DNA from: Pezicula radicicola
Taxonomy: Eukaryota; Ascomycota; Leotiomycetes; Helotiales; Dermateaceae
Direction of reading: 5' to 3'
Assembly: GCA_003008705.1 (NCBI GenBank)
Contig: PDUO01000032.1
Location: 278,747 to 342,746, forward strand
DNA length: 64,000 nt
A program made the position numbers and the translations under genes. A model generated the notes under the pieces. It ran no database searches and was not told the DNA's origin. It worked only from the letters and a program-made list of their open reading frames with translations. Shown here piece after piece: positions 21,969 to 33,739 of this stretch (position 1 is its first letter; each line of letters starts with the position of its first letter).

Positions 21969-22585
21969 CGAGGTCGAGCAGCAGCCTTTACGAGAGCTGC
22001 TTCCCGTCGTCGATAGGCTTTCGACTTTTGAAAAAAGAGAAAAGGGCAAACTCGTAAAAATAATAGATGAGGAAGGAGTGAATGGAGCGGTTGTCCTGTC
22101 CAGGTTGACGACAGACGTTGGACCGTGCCCAGCAATTGTTGCTAATCAGTTGTCGCTGAGGAAGGTGGCCCCTGTAGTTTCGGAAAAGTGGCGCAGTAGA
22201 GGGTAGGCTTCGTGCGGTTACTACTGAGCCATGTCGAATTGGCTGGTCATGAACGCAAGACTGCTGCGAGCAACCATCAATGAGGTGGTGTTCGTGATCG
22301 TCGTGGGAAGAATGAAGATGTTTGTTGTGAAGTTAGGAGTAATGAGGACAGGAGACAACAAGGAGGTGCCAATGATAAGGTTGAGCGGAGGTGGAGGTTT
22401 CCAGGTTGACTGGCTGTCCTGAGAGTAGCGCAGTGTAAGTGTCCCGAGAGGTTGCTGGGCGGAAACTCGGCGCTACTCGACGAGGTTACCGTAGAACGAA
22501 TCGCTAGAGTAAGCAAACAGGGCCAACAACGGGAGGAGAACAGGAACAGGTCGCAGCGAACAAGAAGAGAGCGGTGACAAAGCAT

Positions 22586-22586
22586 T

Positions 22587-22624
<38 letters not shown>

Positions 22625-22625
22625 T
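22586..22625. repeat. (ATC)n microsatellite
   Basis: About 13 copies of ATC in a row, interrupted only at the ends. It lies in the upstream region of the kinase gene. Confidence 0.9.
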
Positions 22626-22799
22626 ATCATCCCCATTATCCCCATCATCCTCCCCATCGTCAAGTCCCAATGGGGCTGGAATGTAGAACGTTACAGAGAC
22701 ACGTAGGAAGCAACTCTAATTTGTTGGTTACATTTTAACAAGTCGGTGACAAAACTCTACCTGCTAAAGGTACTACTACTCTACGAAGGATTTCTGTAC

Positions 22800-22816
22800 T
22801 ACTGTACGGTACAGTA
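22800..22816. repeat. GTAC-centred palindrome cluster
   Basis: TACTGTACGGTACAGTA is a perfect palindrome around a single central base. It is followed within 50 bases by further GGTACC and TACTGTACC motifs. Similar clusters recur at 29.7, 33.0, 34.2 and 36.3 kb. Confidence 0.7.
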
Positions 22817-23722
22817 AGGTACCTACTCTACTACTGTACCTTCGTACTCACTCATGTCCTTGCACACTGCCTGTACAGGACGCGCACTATCCTCCGTAGA
22901 CCCTAGATCCCATCCCACTCCACAAAGGGCCCCAATTTAAGCCGCTATCATGTCTATCGAAGTGGCTATCGGAACTAGAGTCAGGACTCTCCATGGTGGT
23001 ACCTCCTCGTCATACCAAGTGCCGTCCCCTATTTAAGATTAATTGAATTGTATTATTATTATTATCAGTCCTTTCCAGCACCTCGATTAACAGTCCATAG
23101 CCCACCAGCTCAACCGTCAACATCTACCAATCTCAAAACATACTTCCCCATCCAAAATAGCGAAAATCAAACCCACAAGACCTTCCTCCAAGTAACCAAG
23201 TCAAGGCCTCTAACCTCCACGGTGTCTCTCGGCCTTGGCTATTTTCCCATTGACTGCCCTCCCATCTAATTCGCCAATTGCGCGCGCAGTCGGATCACCG
23301 AAGGAGGCTGGGTGCAAAGACCGGCCAAAATTCCCGTACGGAGAGCAAAATGGTCACCGTACGAACCTACCTGACCACACTGCTTCACCGTTCAACTATC
23401 TACAGCGCTGTCTCAACCGCCTATGCCTGTACCTCCTTGTGCTCCTCTATAATTGCCGTATCAGTACTCCGTACAGTCATTACCAATCTAAACTCAAAGC
23501 CCACCAACTAGCCTGCCCCCCGCGACTCCTGCTTTAAGATAGGATTCTCCAAGGGACCAGTTATGATCTCATCGTACAGACCCCATTATTACCGAGATTT
23601 AATTCCTCATCTCACGAGGTCTCACGAGGTCTCATCTCACACGACTCACATCACCTCATCCTTCGTGTGCCTCACCATTTACGAGAACTCTTGGAAATGA
23701 AGACTGGGGGCAAAACATTTAC

Positions 23723-23787
23723 GAAAGTTAGTTAGTGGTAGAGCACTTGCTCCTTTTCCAGAGATGGTCTCTCTTCTAGAAGCTTTC
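23723..23787 (+). pseudogene. tRNA-like relic
   Basis: TTAGTGGTAGAGCACTTGC closely resembles the D-arm and start of the anticodon arm of several tRNAs. GAAAG and CTTTC at the ends could form a partial acceptor stem, but no T-arm motif is present. It is either a decayed tRNA or a piece of a tRNA-derived element. Confidence 0.25.
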
Positions 23788-24172
23788 TTGACTGTGAGAC
23801 TACTGCAGAGCTAAGCCACACAACCTCCAATAGCCCAGTGGCGTAGTCTATTCTCAGGGGAACGGTGGACTTTTCTGTTCAAAGCACACACAGCACAGTC
23901 TAGAGCGAAAATGTAAATAAACTATGGCTATTGCTTTCTAGAGGAGAAGTGTTTGTGCCATGTTGCAGTCCTATTAACATTCCCTCAGTAAAAAAATAGC
24001 GAAAGTACAGCTACCACATATCCTCTGAGTTGTGAGGTCATTCCTACCATATCAATCTCAACTCAAAAGACTTTCCTTAAAAACGGCTGCATCATAGCAG
24101 CATACCGAGTGTGAAATAGGCCTAACAGAAAGAAAGGAACAATAGTTCGTGCAAATGAAGAAATCTCCAGAT

Positions 24173-27100
24173 CTACCATTCAGAACCTAGAATAGGGCCA
24201 GTGCCGTCAGTCTCTGCGTTCCATCCTCTCTCAACGACCTGTTTGTCCGCCTCGGCCTTGGCAGAAATGTAACGCATATAATTTTCGGCACCCATCGCTT
24301 CGGGAGTAGCTCGAATGGGGACAGGCGATCGGTCGCGGTTCAAAGGACGGTTCTCTGGCGTGAAGCTGGCAGCTTTGAGAGGCAAAATACCAGTGACCTG
24401 TCATCATTGAATGAGTTGAGTGACTCTATTTTGGCTCTGGGTACATACCTTGGCCTCAACCGGAGCGAGAGAAGCAGCTGCAGAACCTCGGTATTGAGGA
24501 AGATAACCATGAGCGTTCATGACCGACACAGTTCCTGACAAGGCTGGTGCGGTTTGAGCTGTAGTCTTCTTCAACATGTTGTGTAAGAATTTGTTCTGCT
24601 GAGCAGGGCTATGGAATGTCAGTTGTACTTGCTCAAACTAGCTCGGTGATTTAGAGAAGTAGCGGACTTACTTGCTAAGATTGGCAATGCGCTCAGCAAA
24701 TGTTCCACGTACTGGCGAATTCTCCTGCTTTTGGCCTCCAAGGATGAATTCGATTGTGGAGGAGTTGCTCTCAGACCCGACCGCAGGAGTTTCACTGTAA
24801 ACAGCATTACTAGTAGTTGTTGTTGTGACCCAGCGATCCGGGTTTGCGGGAGCACCCCAAGAATCCAATGTTCCAGTCTCGTCTTCATCTCCGGGGGTTT
24901 CAGTATCATCATCTTCGACTGAAGTAGGCCCTTTATCACTGGTTTTAACTTGCGAATTGGCCGAGACTTTCAATGGTTCTGCGTGTTTGACATCAGGGCG
25001 TACTGGGCTCGTAAAGGTTGACTGGAGTGGATTGACAGAGGCATCGTATCGGTACCTCGATGGTCGCGGTGAAGGGGATTTGTAGCCTATGATGGTATCA
25101 TCCAAGAACAAGCGAGTTGGACTTGTAAGTTGCAAGCTTGTCTTGCGGGCCGGGGTATGTTCTAGAAGAGTCAGCTGTGACTTAATCACTAATTCATATA
25201 GAACTTACGACCGGTAACCGTATTCTCTGTGAAAAGAGATGCAAAATCAGGGGTCTTGCTCTCAAGCATTGGAACAAATTGGCCAAGTGCTACTGGAGAC
25301 CTCATAACCAGGCGAGTCATTTCCTTAACAGGTGAAGGAGGGTAAAAGTCTTTGCCATCGAATTTTGGTAGACCTTTTTGGACAGAACGCGGCGCCTTGC
25401 CCCAGTAGAGATAACGGGCCCGAAGCTCTTCTTCAGTAAGCTCTCGAGGGTACTTGAGATCGCTAGCTTGAGCTTCGCTAGCTTCCATGCCTTCAGGCAG
25501 AGCACCAACAAGGTAAGGGACGCCTTGTGGCGAGAGTGTCGGAGCGAGACTGGATTGACTAGTCAGGATAATCTATTCAAACGAAGTAATAATCCAAGGA
25601 CGTGACCTACAAATCGTCATTGCTATTACGAAACCGAGAGGCATGAAAGGTGTGAGCTTTGTGGAGCGATGGGGGACGTTGACTAGAGGGAACCAAGAGT
25701 CAGTTTCCTAGCACCAAAACCAAGTTGATGCTGGGGTAGGCTAGGAGGCTTACGACTCGGTGCTGCCACGAATGACAGGAGCATGCATTGTGTGCGCCTT
25801 CGGTAGAGATGGAGGGGCAGCAAGACTAGGGGTAAGATGGAAGTGTCAGTTCTAGAGGTACTCAAACATACTCATTCCTTTATGCGTCTGGGTACTCACG
25901 ACTGGTTGCTTGATTGGGCCCAGTCACCTGATGCCTTGGATAGGAGGCGGGCCTCGATCTCTTCTTGGGTCTCCGCTACTGTAGCAAACTCATCCTGCGT
26001 AATCGGCTGAGTGAAGGTGGCAGTAACTACTTGTGCACGTGGTTTGAAAGGAGGTGCCATTGCTGCCGTAGCACTCAAGCGAGTCTTGCGAAGCGGTTGA
26101 GTTTGCGAAATGGTACTTCCTGCATCAGAGCTCCCAGTGCCATGACGCTCGGCTCTACTATTCTCCCTCTTTCCTTCGTGGACGTTTCCCTCATGTTCAA
26201 GTTGAGAAGCTAGCATTGCCTCCATGTAATTGATTTGCTTCGATAATTCTTCGCGTAGGTTGTGATCCTCCGTGTTCTGAAGATGACCCTGAAGGTTCTG
26301 TAACTGGAACTTTGTCAACTCCGAGAGAGGAACCAACGGAACACCAAAGGGAGGATGCGGATTCTCGAACCCATGGAAGCCCTGCAGCATGAGGAATCAG
26401 CGCTTGTTACATAAACCGACATTTACGGAACGATTGGAAAGTGCTTTGAACTTACTACCGGAGACCCATTGGCCAGCATCAACGGAAACGGAGGATATCC
26501 CTTTAATAGCGTATTAGTAAAGTTGGTTGATCATCAAGTTGGTGTGAGAAACCCATAACAAGCATAAATGCAGGCTACAATAGATGTAATTGGAGTAGAT
26601 ACTTGATCGAAAGGGCATAACTTACGGGAGGAACACCAACGCCATGGGGTAACATCATCATGTGTCCGTGAGGATGGAGGCCATTTGGTATCATCATTGG
26701 CATGTGATGTTGTCCAGCCGGAATGAGCCCCAAAGGATTTCCAGAATGGCCCTGGTGGAAGTTTGGGTTTCCAAGCATCGTGATTGGGAGAGGTTGAGCA
26801 TTTGGAGGAGGCTGGAATCCCTGTGGAGCGGGATAGACCCATTTGCCGCCGATCATGAATGGCTTTGTGTGATCAAATTGACTTGGATCAGAGATCGTAA
26901 CAGACTCAAGCTTCTTGGTTGCATCAGCTACGTCTGGATGTGCTTCCTCAACGATCTATCCAGTGGTGAGTTTGAGTTAGCGAAATAGCACCATTGGTTT
27001 CGAGGGGTGATTTACCTGTCTTTGGACTGGACCAGTCATGGTAGGAATGCCAGAAACCTGAAAGTTATTAGTATTTGAGGCATTAATCTATTCGATCTTT

Positions 27101-28328
27101 ATAGTTTATGGCCACTTGGTTTAATACTCAAACAGACCGATAATTCTGATAGGACTTACCTGATGCTCAGAAGACATCTGTGGTTGAGAGTCGCGAGGTT
27201 CAAAGACGAAACGCTCTCCGTTCCACTCAAAAGCAGGTGGTGCTCGAGTGTTTGGTACAATACGTCCACCAGCTGTAACACGAACATGCGTTGGTGATAC
27301 AACAGCTCTATAAAAGCGTTGGAAGTTCTCCGATTGTTGAGCTGCCAAGCCAGAAGGTGCAGAATAGGGTTGGGTCGAACGGTCTGAGCTATCACGACGA
27401 CGAAATTGCCAATGAGCGCGGTTGTTACGTGTTGACTAGACCAAAGTATTAGTTGTGAGTGACTTCCAATGATTTAGAGGCAGACTTACGTGCTCCAGGT
27501 CGTCTCCGGATGATGATTGATAGGCGGAGAGATCGGCGCGTCGGTTGGCTTGCATACCGGTCTTGTATTTCTTTTGCACATCCATCAGGTTCTTGGTAGT
27601 GCAAGTGAAGCTCTTGGTTGCGTCGAATGCCTCTTGAGGTACGAAGAGGATGGTGGCTGTAATTTGAAGAATCAGTTGGGAGCCAAAGCCAAAGATGATG
27701 TTGTTTTGTTGACAAGAAAGAAATTTCGCTTACCAATGGAAGAAGGTTGCGGCATCCTGCTAATGCAACAAATAACCACCGACAGTGAATTTCTCATGTC
27801 AAGAAGTTCGCTAAGCGAATAGCAACGTGCCTTCTGCGGTTCATCCGTAGGTGCAGCCATCGCGAAAACAGTATACTCAGCCTTTGGATCCCCAGTGGCC
27901 CACTCAAAGACCGTTGGACGTAACAGTTGCTGAACGCCGTCTCGTACAGGTTGTGTGACAGCTGCGAAGAAGTTCAGGATGCGGTAACTTTGGACAACGC
28001 TGATACTTTGATTCTTGTAGAAGCCCTGATCGAAGAGTTGTCGTGTTTGGAAGAGGATATCGAGCCCTACAGCTGGGGGAAGTTGGTCTGGGTAACTAGA
28101 GACGTCAATACCTTCGAGCCTGACGGTCTTTATATCTCCGTCTCGCTCTAGGCGTTCCTTTGAATCAATTAGCTTGAAAGTCCAGTCTCCTCCTGGCGCT
28201 GCCTTGCTGTACTGGAAGTGTGCCAGCAGTTGGAGCAGCAGGGGCATTCTCTTGTCACAGTGCTCTTGGGGGACCACGACTACATTCTCCAAGAGCCTGG
28301 ATGTTTGTTCTTCCTCTTCTTCATGCAT
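24173..28328 (-). CDS. Large fungal protein of unknown function, 13 exons
   Basis: Exons: 27734-28328, 27490-27656, 27160-27435, 27016-27057, 26626-26955, 26459-26500, 25900-26381, 25754-25825, 25611-25682, 25209-25558, 24672-25161, 24449-24608, 24173-24397. All junctions keep frame, giving about 1100 residues. The first ~170 residues form a folded-looking domain (VGLDILFQTRQLFDQGFYKN, WATGDPKAEYTVFAMA). Then come a conserved-looking block (NFQRFYRAVVSPTHVRVTAG, GRIVPNTRAPPAFEWNG), a Pro/Met/His-rich stretch, a predicted helix and a long Ser/Thr/Pro-rich disordered tail. Exons 8 and 9 are tandem duplicates. Exon 6 has an alternative GTAAGT donor 3 nt downstream. I do not recognise the family. 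ATG 28328 has A at -3; the frame extends further upstream only without an ATG. Confidence 0.8.
25683..25825 (-). repeat. Tandem duplicate exons 8 and 9 of the unknown 13-exon gene
   Basis: Exon 8 (25754-25825) and exon 9 (25611-25682) are both exactly 72 nt and have the same phases. They encode PPSLPKAHTMHA and PPSLHKAHTFHA in matching positions. The introns before them (74 and 71 nt) share an AACTGAC-like branch region and similar 3' ends, so the copied unit was exon plus intron. Confidence 0.75.
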
Positions 28329-29793
28329 TTTGCCAAATGCGGTGTTGCTCGTCAATGGGGTTGGTATGTGCTGTGGAAAGAATGCGCTTACCGTGGAAAA
28401 GAAGGAGTAGGTTGGCAAAGGTTGATGAGTCGCACAATTTGGTATTGAGGCAGCGAGGCAGCGAATATCATAAGGGTCCACGAGGCAGCAAAAGGAATGG
28501 AATGTAATTGGTTTCGTGGTGTTGTTGTTTTGGAGGTAGAGGGAACGTTGAGAAAGGACGTTTGGATAACATTGACGCTAAACGTACACATACATCTTTT
28601 AGGCAAGAGCGACGCCCTGATGTCAACACCAACATTAACATCCACACAAAGATATGCCCTGTGATAGCTATGCCCAAAAGGATCACTTTGACTATAAAGA
28701 AGCGTATTGCAGCAGTCCCAAAAGGAAACCTTTGCACTGTTTTAAACGATGTGCATTCGTCTTATTGCATCTGGTAGATGTGCCTTCCCATCTCCTCTAT
28801 GCTGCAAGATGCGCGGGAACTTCCACGATGCGTCAGAAACAAAGACTCATCCTTCCTTATCATCACGAAATAAAGGAAGTGCTTGAATGCTCTAACATTC
28901 ATAGCAAAATAATGACAGTTAAATTGTATTGCCTTTTGGAAGTTCGGGACACAATTCCCCTACACCATCAAAGAGACGCCGCACTGAGATCTAACATTGA
29001 GGTCGGGTATCACAGAATGAAAGCCACACAGAGTGTATCATGATGCAGTGCAAAGAATACTGCCAGTCCACAGAATGTGTAAAGCACATTACTAAAACAT
29101 CAACTTTGATGGTTTCCCATTACATGCTTCTCTAGCTACACTCTTTTAGATTTACTGCTTGGAATGGTTATCTACTAACTTATGAAGGGTAGCCTCCTGG
29201 GTGCAATACTTTCCTTGGCAGCATGAAGACCTATCGCTGACCTGAGAATAGACTGCCTCCTTGAACTACCGCTCGTTGCACTGTTGCACGCTATGAGTAC
29301 CGGCATCTCGTGAAAGCGAGGATAATTCCGAGTGGTCAGGTAGCCAGTGCTCTCGCTTCCGCTATGGCTCGCAGGATATTCAAGCTTCCAGGTTCCTTCC
29401 CGCGGAACCACAAATCCTGCCTGGAGAGGAGGCACGGATGGAAGGGCCATTGCAACCCAGGACAACAATGCCGTATTGACGTACGTTGAAATAGAGCTTT
29501 GGGCCCTGCACTTGCCCCACCCCTTTCTCCCTTTTCTTTTTCTCGTCAGGGTTAATCAGGGGTTTTCAGGAGAGGACATCCGGTGTCAATACTTGTCTAC
29601 TTGTGAGCGCAAATTAGAGAGGGGGAAAGGGGGGATCTCGATGTTGAGAAGTCTTGAGAGAATGCTCTATGGCTATGGTCAAGGGGAATGAGGATGTTGA
29701 AGTAGCTGGGCGTAGGAGGGTACAGTAAGGTACAGTAGCTCGGGTAGGCACAGTAGGAAGAAGAGGATTTGTGTCCGCCGAGGTTCAGAACGC

Positions 29794-29826
29794 CAGTGGC
29801 TCAGTGGCTCAGTGGCCCAGTGGCCC
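29794..29826. repeat. Short tandem repeat, unit CAGTGGCYC
   Basis: Nearly four direct copies of CAGTGGCTC or CAGTGGCCC in a row, in non-coding sequence. Confidence 0.8.
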
Positions 29827-30331
29827 ATAAGGATTCCCAGCTATCCCAGCACAGACTCTTTTGCGGAGCTACCCGCTGTACCGCTTACAGTAGCGGGCTG
29901 CCCTATGAGCCTATAAGAGTACCCTGTAAATTAAAACGGGAGAGCGGGAAACGGCTGTCAAACCTGGCTCGCAGCCCGCTCACCAAGTCCACGTCGTCGA
30001 CTTCAAAAATTCAAAGTCTCGTCACATCGCACCACCCACCACCCACCACCGTTCACGGCCATCACTTTGCCTAGAGATGTCTTCCACCAACAGTTGAACA
30101 GCCACCTCCCTCTTCGTAAACTTGAAAAGGTATATCTGCACCGACATAATCCTGCTGGCTCCACCTTCCGCCCATCCGCCCGCCAGACCCTCCTGGCAAC
30201 GAAAGCGAAAGCTCTCTCCTACAGTTCTTGATCACTTCTCACATTCTGTACAGCTCAGCGGGATTCGAGGTACATGACATCCATGCAGCCCATGCGGTCA
30301 GCGCCGACACCGACGCGCGCCATCGTGACAG

Positions 30332-30556
30332 GATGCCTTCATTCTCGATCCCGATGAGGCCGTTACCGATTCAGACTTCCTTGCCCGCCCTTTGGACCAA
30401 TGCCATGCAGACCGTGAGCTGTTAACGTCTCCTCCACACAAAGACCTAGTCGACCTTGAAGAAATAATGGTGTGTTTTCAAAAGCAAAAGGAGATCCTCG
30501 CAGCCAGCCTTGCCAACCAACAAGCAACGCCCTTGCCTTTCAGCCCCTCAATATGA
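30332..30556 (+). CDS. Candidate terminal coding exon of an unknown small protein
   Basis: A 75-codon open stretch follows an acceptor-like GTGACAG and ends at TGA 30554-30556. Its predicted protein has balanced, protein-like composition (DPDEAVTDSDFLARPLDQ, KDLVDLEEIM, FQKQKEILAASLANQ). There is no ATG before the coding-like part and an in-frame stop lies just upstream, so it must be a downstream exon if real. I could not find a convincing first exon in 30070-30330. Confidence 0.3.
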   Translation, partial: DAFILDPDEAVTDSDFLARPLDQCHADRELLTSPPHKDLVDLEEIMVCFQKQKEILAASLANQQATPLPFSPSI

Positions 30557-31475
30557 GCATTTTGGCATGCGACTCTGATATTGGTCTGATACAAATTCGG
30601 CTGCCTAGCAGAGTGCATAACAATTTGTCTGGGCTTAAAACAGCAATATCAAGCAAGAGAGACGTAGTTTTGACACGTTCCAGCGTCGTGGGCTTGTTGG
30701 AATTAACCGTTCGACCTACCCTTCCAGCTCTAAGTCTTTGTGTCTTTCTCATCTATTGTTATTTGGAGCGTGCTCCGTATCCCTGTATTGCCATGCTTGC
30801 GGGTTACACAGGTCACTGGACCCTATCTCCTTAGCTTGGAACTCCCCATTAGTTCTAGAAGCCTTTGACCTGTCAAAAATCGATCATGGTAGAGTTTTTT
30901 GATACGTGCCGTAGCCGACGAATGAAACATTCTTGTTCTTCCTCCATTATTGCCCAACCCCCCTGTACTAATCATCGGACAGCAATTATCGGAATTCAGA
31001 TTCTCCAATAGTAAGTATGCCAACCCACCAAGAGCACGTCGGTATACGAATCAGGCCTTCAGATTTCCTGATCAACTATTATCCTATTTGGCGGGTTTCC
31101 ATCCACACCTGTCATTACGAAACTTGTTACATCACTTATTCTCTCGACTCCGTGTCCAATTTCCCATTCCCATTTGCAACCAATTATGTGCTTCCTGCTG
31201 GATCGATTTCTCCGTTATCACGGTCAAATCCCTGATCCCAACTTTGCCATTATTCGTCCAATCGTTAAAAAATAAGAAAAAGAAAAGAACGTAATCCAAG
31301 CTTAAAGTCCCAACGAACATCTATCACACCTTCCTGGTTCTCGATCAGGTAACACAAGTCCGATCGTATCTCGAACTGCCTCCTCTCTCACCCATTTCAT
31401 GAATGCCGAACGGTCCTCTATTGGAACCGCGGAAGATGCGCTGATACTTCCGGAACGGCGTACAGAGAACGCCTT

Positions 31476-31936
31476 TTATTCGAGGGTTCCTCCTCGTAGG
31501 GACCAATTAGATCCCTCTTGCGTTTTAAGGGCAACTTTAGAAGGCCTGAGTCCATCAGTAGCTGTAAAGGAGACAGCTGATGGCTCGCTGGATGTCGGAA
31601 GAGACGTATTCGTCGGCAAAGGCTTGTCTTTTACAAGCCACCCAAAATCGAATTCGCTGGCTGCAATGATTTCCATGAGGGTATAGTGGAATGCGCCATT
31701 TTCAATTTGGGGTACGTATATTTCTCGTGAGGCTTTGGACGGTTGTGTCATCAGAATGACATCTGAATCACGGCCTTCGGCCTATATACCGGTTAGAAAG
31801 TGGATATCAAAGTTATTTGAGAGACACTTACCAAACAATGGGCACACGGTGCGTTGTTCACCCAAACCCAATGTGGGCAATTGAACGTTAACCAGTACTT
31901 ACACCGGTACTTGTAATAACCTCCGGAGCCGCTCAT
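31476..31936 (-). CDS. Small Cys-rich fungal protein, putative zinc-binding N-terminus
   Basis: Two exons, 31832-31936 and 31476-31781, with a 50-nt intron (GTAAGT, CTAAC branch, TATATAG) in phase 0, give 136 residues. The N-terminus MSGSGGYYKYRCKYW leads into a compact segment with Cys, His and Trp (FNCPHWVW, APCAHC), which would suit one metal site. The rest is acidic and Ser/Thr-rich (LVKDKPLPTNTSLPTSSEP) with no membrane segment or signal peptide. To my memory, proteins with this N-terminus occur in several Leotiomycete genomes as hypothetical proteins, often as families. No function is known to me. Confidence 0.75.
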
Positions 31937-33730
31937 GGTGAAAAGGACTCGTACCCGCTGGCACGAAAGCGTTTTTGCCGCACGTTTAAAGGTGCGGAGG
32001 ATAAGTATGAATGAAAAGTAGAGTGTCTCTTGAAGAACACTCGAGCAATGTAAAACTAGTGAGAGAACGAAGGTAAAATGTAGTAGTCCAAAGGAAGAAC
32101 TACAACACAAGCTTTGATAAAAAGCGAATAAGTAAAAGGATCCAAGGCTAGGATTATATACATTTCCTCATCCCAGCTTCCCGAGCCCTCTCCACACACA
32201 ATCCCTACGGCCCTATCCGAAATAGTAATACTTCGTAGGAAGTTCATTCCCAATTAACCCGGGCTAGGACAAGGCCACTGTAGTGTCGGGCGAACAAGAA
32301 ACCCTACCATTTTTTTGCGCATATCGTTTTGCTTCAAAAGATACAGTATCCACCCCCTTCGTCAGCGATCCCGCCTCGCTAAGTGATGATGGTGAACAAG
32401 GGTCAGGGTCTCGAGGGTCAATATTTTTAATTTTATCATATTTGCCAAACGACAGAATTCCGTCGTTTCCAGGTCCGTCAACCGTTAACCGTTAAGAAGA
32501 CGGAGACTGACTCCATTTTCCAAAACGTCGTCCCCACAAGGCTACAGCGCCCCCTAACGAAGAGGGCAGGCAGATCTTGATCGAACTTGGCTCGAGAAGG
32601 TGCAAAGGTCCCCGACGCAGAAACAACACATGTAATTTTGTTCTTTCTTTCTCTCTAGGGCGCAATTCAGAATTTCCAACGGCGGTCAATCTTTAGACTT
32701 TTCATCTCCAAGTACCGACGTCTTTCGTGAACCTTAACAGAGCACGTTATGATGGTCTGAGACCCCACTTAGAGTTTTTGCGGGAATTGATCTGTAATCT
32801 CTCCATCGGATAAGTAGTCTGGACACCTGGGCACTTCGACTGACTTTTTGCGAGAAAAAATTTATCTTTGAAGATGGAGATACCAAGAGAAACGCACGTC
32901 AGACGAGTTCTATACGAAGTTGCGCCTGGCATCTGAAGAAGAAGAAGAAGAAGAAGCCAAGTACGGGCAAGGCTTCAGAAAACGGCATTAGGTTCCGTAC
33001 GGAGGTACAGTGAACGTGATTATTCCACCATCTGCACACACGGAAGAGTTAAGCGATTCGTGACTCCCTACGAGCCTACCTAGCCATTATCCAAATCATC
33101 TCCTGAGAGTGTTAATCGATAAGCTTTATATACTTACTCGGGATAGTTCTTACTCTTTTACAAATATTCTGTTACAGTTCCGTTCATCCTCTAAAAGTAC
33201 TGTACCAATACCTCCACGTTTCTACTGTACCCAAGTAAAGTTTCAACTCAAAGCAGCACACAATCCGTGCTCGAAGTATCTCGTACAACGTACAAAGGTT
33301 GGCACGGAAGATGCGGGCGGTACTTGGTGGTACCACCATACGGAGGTCCCACAAACTCTCGATGCGACCCGCATATGCCGCTGCCAAAAGCTGCAAGAAA
33401 CCACAAGAAAGCACAACCAGACTGTTCGCACGTTGCAAACTAGAAAAAAAAACCAACGGAACCTAAACCAAACAACCACATTACGGAGGTAGTCTCCTGC
33501 ACCAAGGGACCACCCAAAACCACTTAAACCACTAAAACTACAACAAAATGTTCCAATTCCACCCCACCTACCCCCCAAAAAGGTTCCCCACCACATCAAA
33601 AAACAACCTGCCGATCGCTACCTACAGCCTACTTACAGCAGCACTCACCTAGGTATCACACGAACCTGGTGAGCTATTTTAATTTTCCACGCCGCTCCGT
33701 TGCGCGTGCCGTGCGTGCGTACGTGCGTGG

Positions 33731-33739
33731 TATAAAAAA
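33731..33739 (+). promoter_or_regulatory. TATA box before a short ORF
   Basis: TATAAAAAA follows a GTGCGTGC-rich block. A 27-codon ORF (33788-33871, MENRKNQKTYQKIKKLSSG at its start) begins about 50 bases downstream. It could be a small gene, but the evidence is only the spacing. Confidence 0.3.

Larger units (their letters stand above)
21969..24172. other. Long intergenic region between two minus-strand genes
   Basis: It holds the promoter and leader of the kinase gene at its left end. Further features are a trinucleotide repeat (22586-22625), GTAC-rich palindromes (near 22800) and a tRNA-like stretch (23723-23787). No protein gene is supported; frames at 23048-23537 lack ATG starts or coding character. 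Confidence 0.5.
28329..31475. other. Long intergenic region
   Basis: It includes the promoter of the 13-exon gene, a GTAC-rich cluster near 29717-29760, a small tandem repeat (29794-29826) and one open stretch with coding character (30332-30556). Other frames, such as 28654-29043 (ATG, 129 codons), are unrecognised and not supported. Confidence 0.5.

Noticed and set aside
21969..22049. 27-codon N-terminal extension of the kinase
   Set aside because: Starts at TTG with no ATG in frame. An upstream exon remains possible but is not visible.
22473..22670. Asp- or Met-rich frames over the ATC repeat
   Set aside because: These are translations of a microsatellite, not genes.
28328..28481. 51-codon N-terminal extension of the 13-exon gene
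   Set aside because: The frame is open but begins at a non-ATG codon; ATG 28328 has a good context.
28654..29043. 129-codon ATG frame upstream of the 13-exon gene
   Set aside because: Composition is unlike the neighbouring genes and nothing is recognisable in it. It probably overlaps the promoter of the minus-strand gene.
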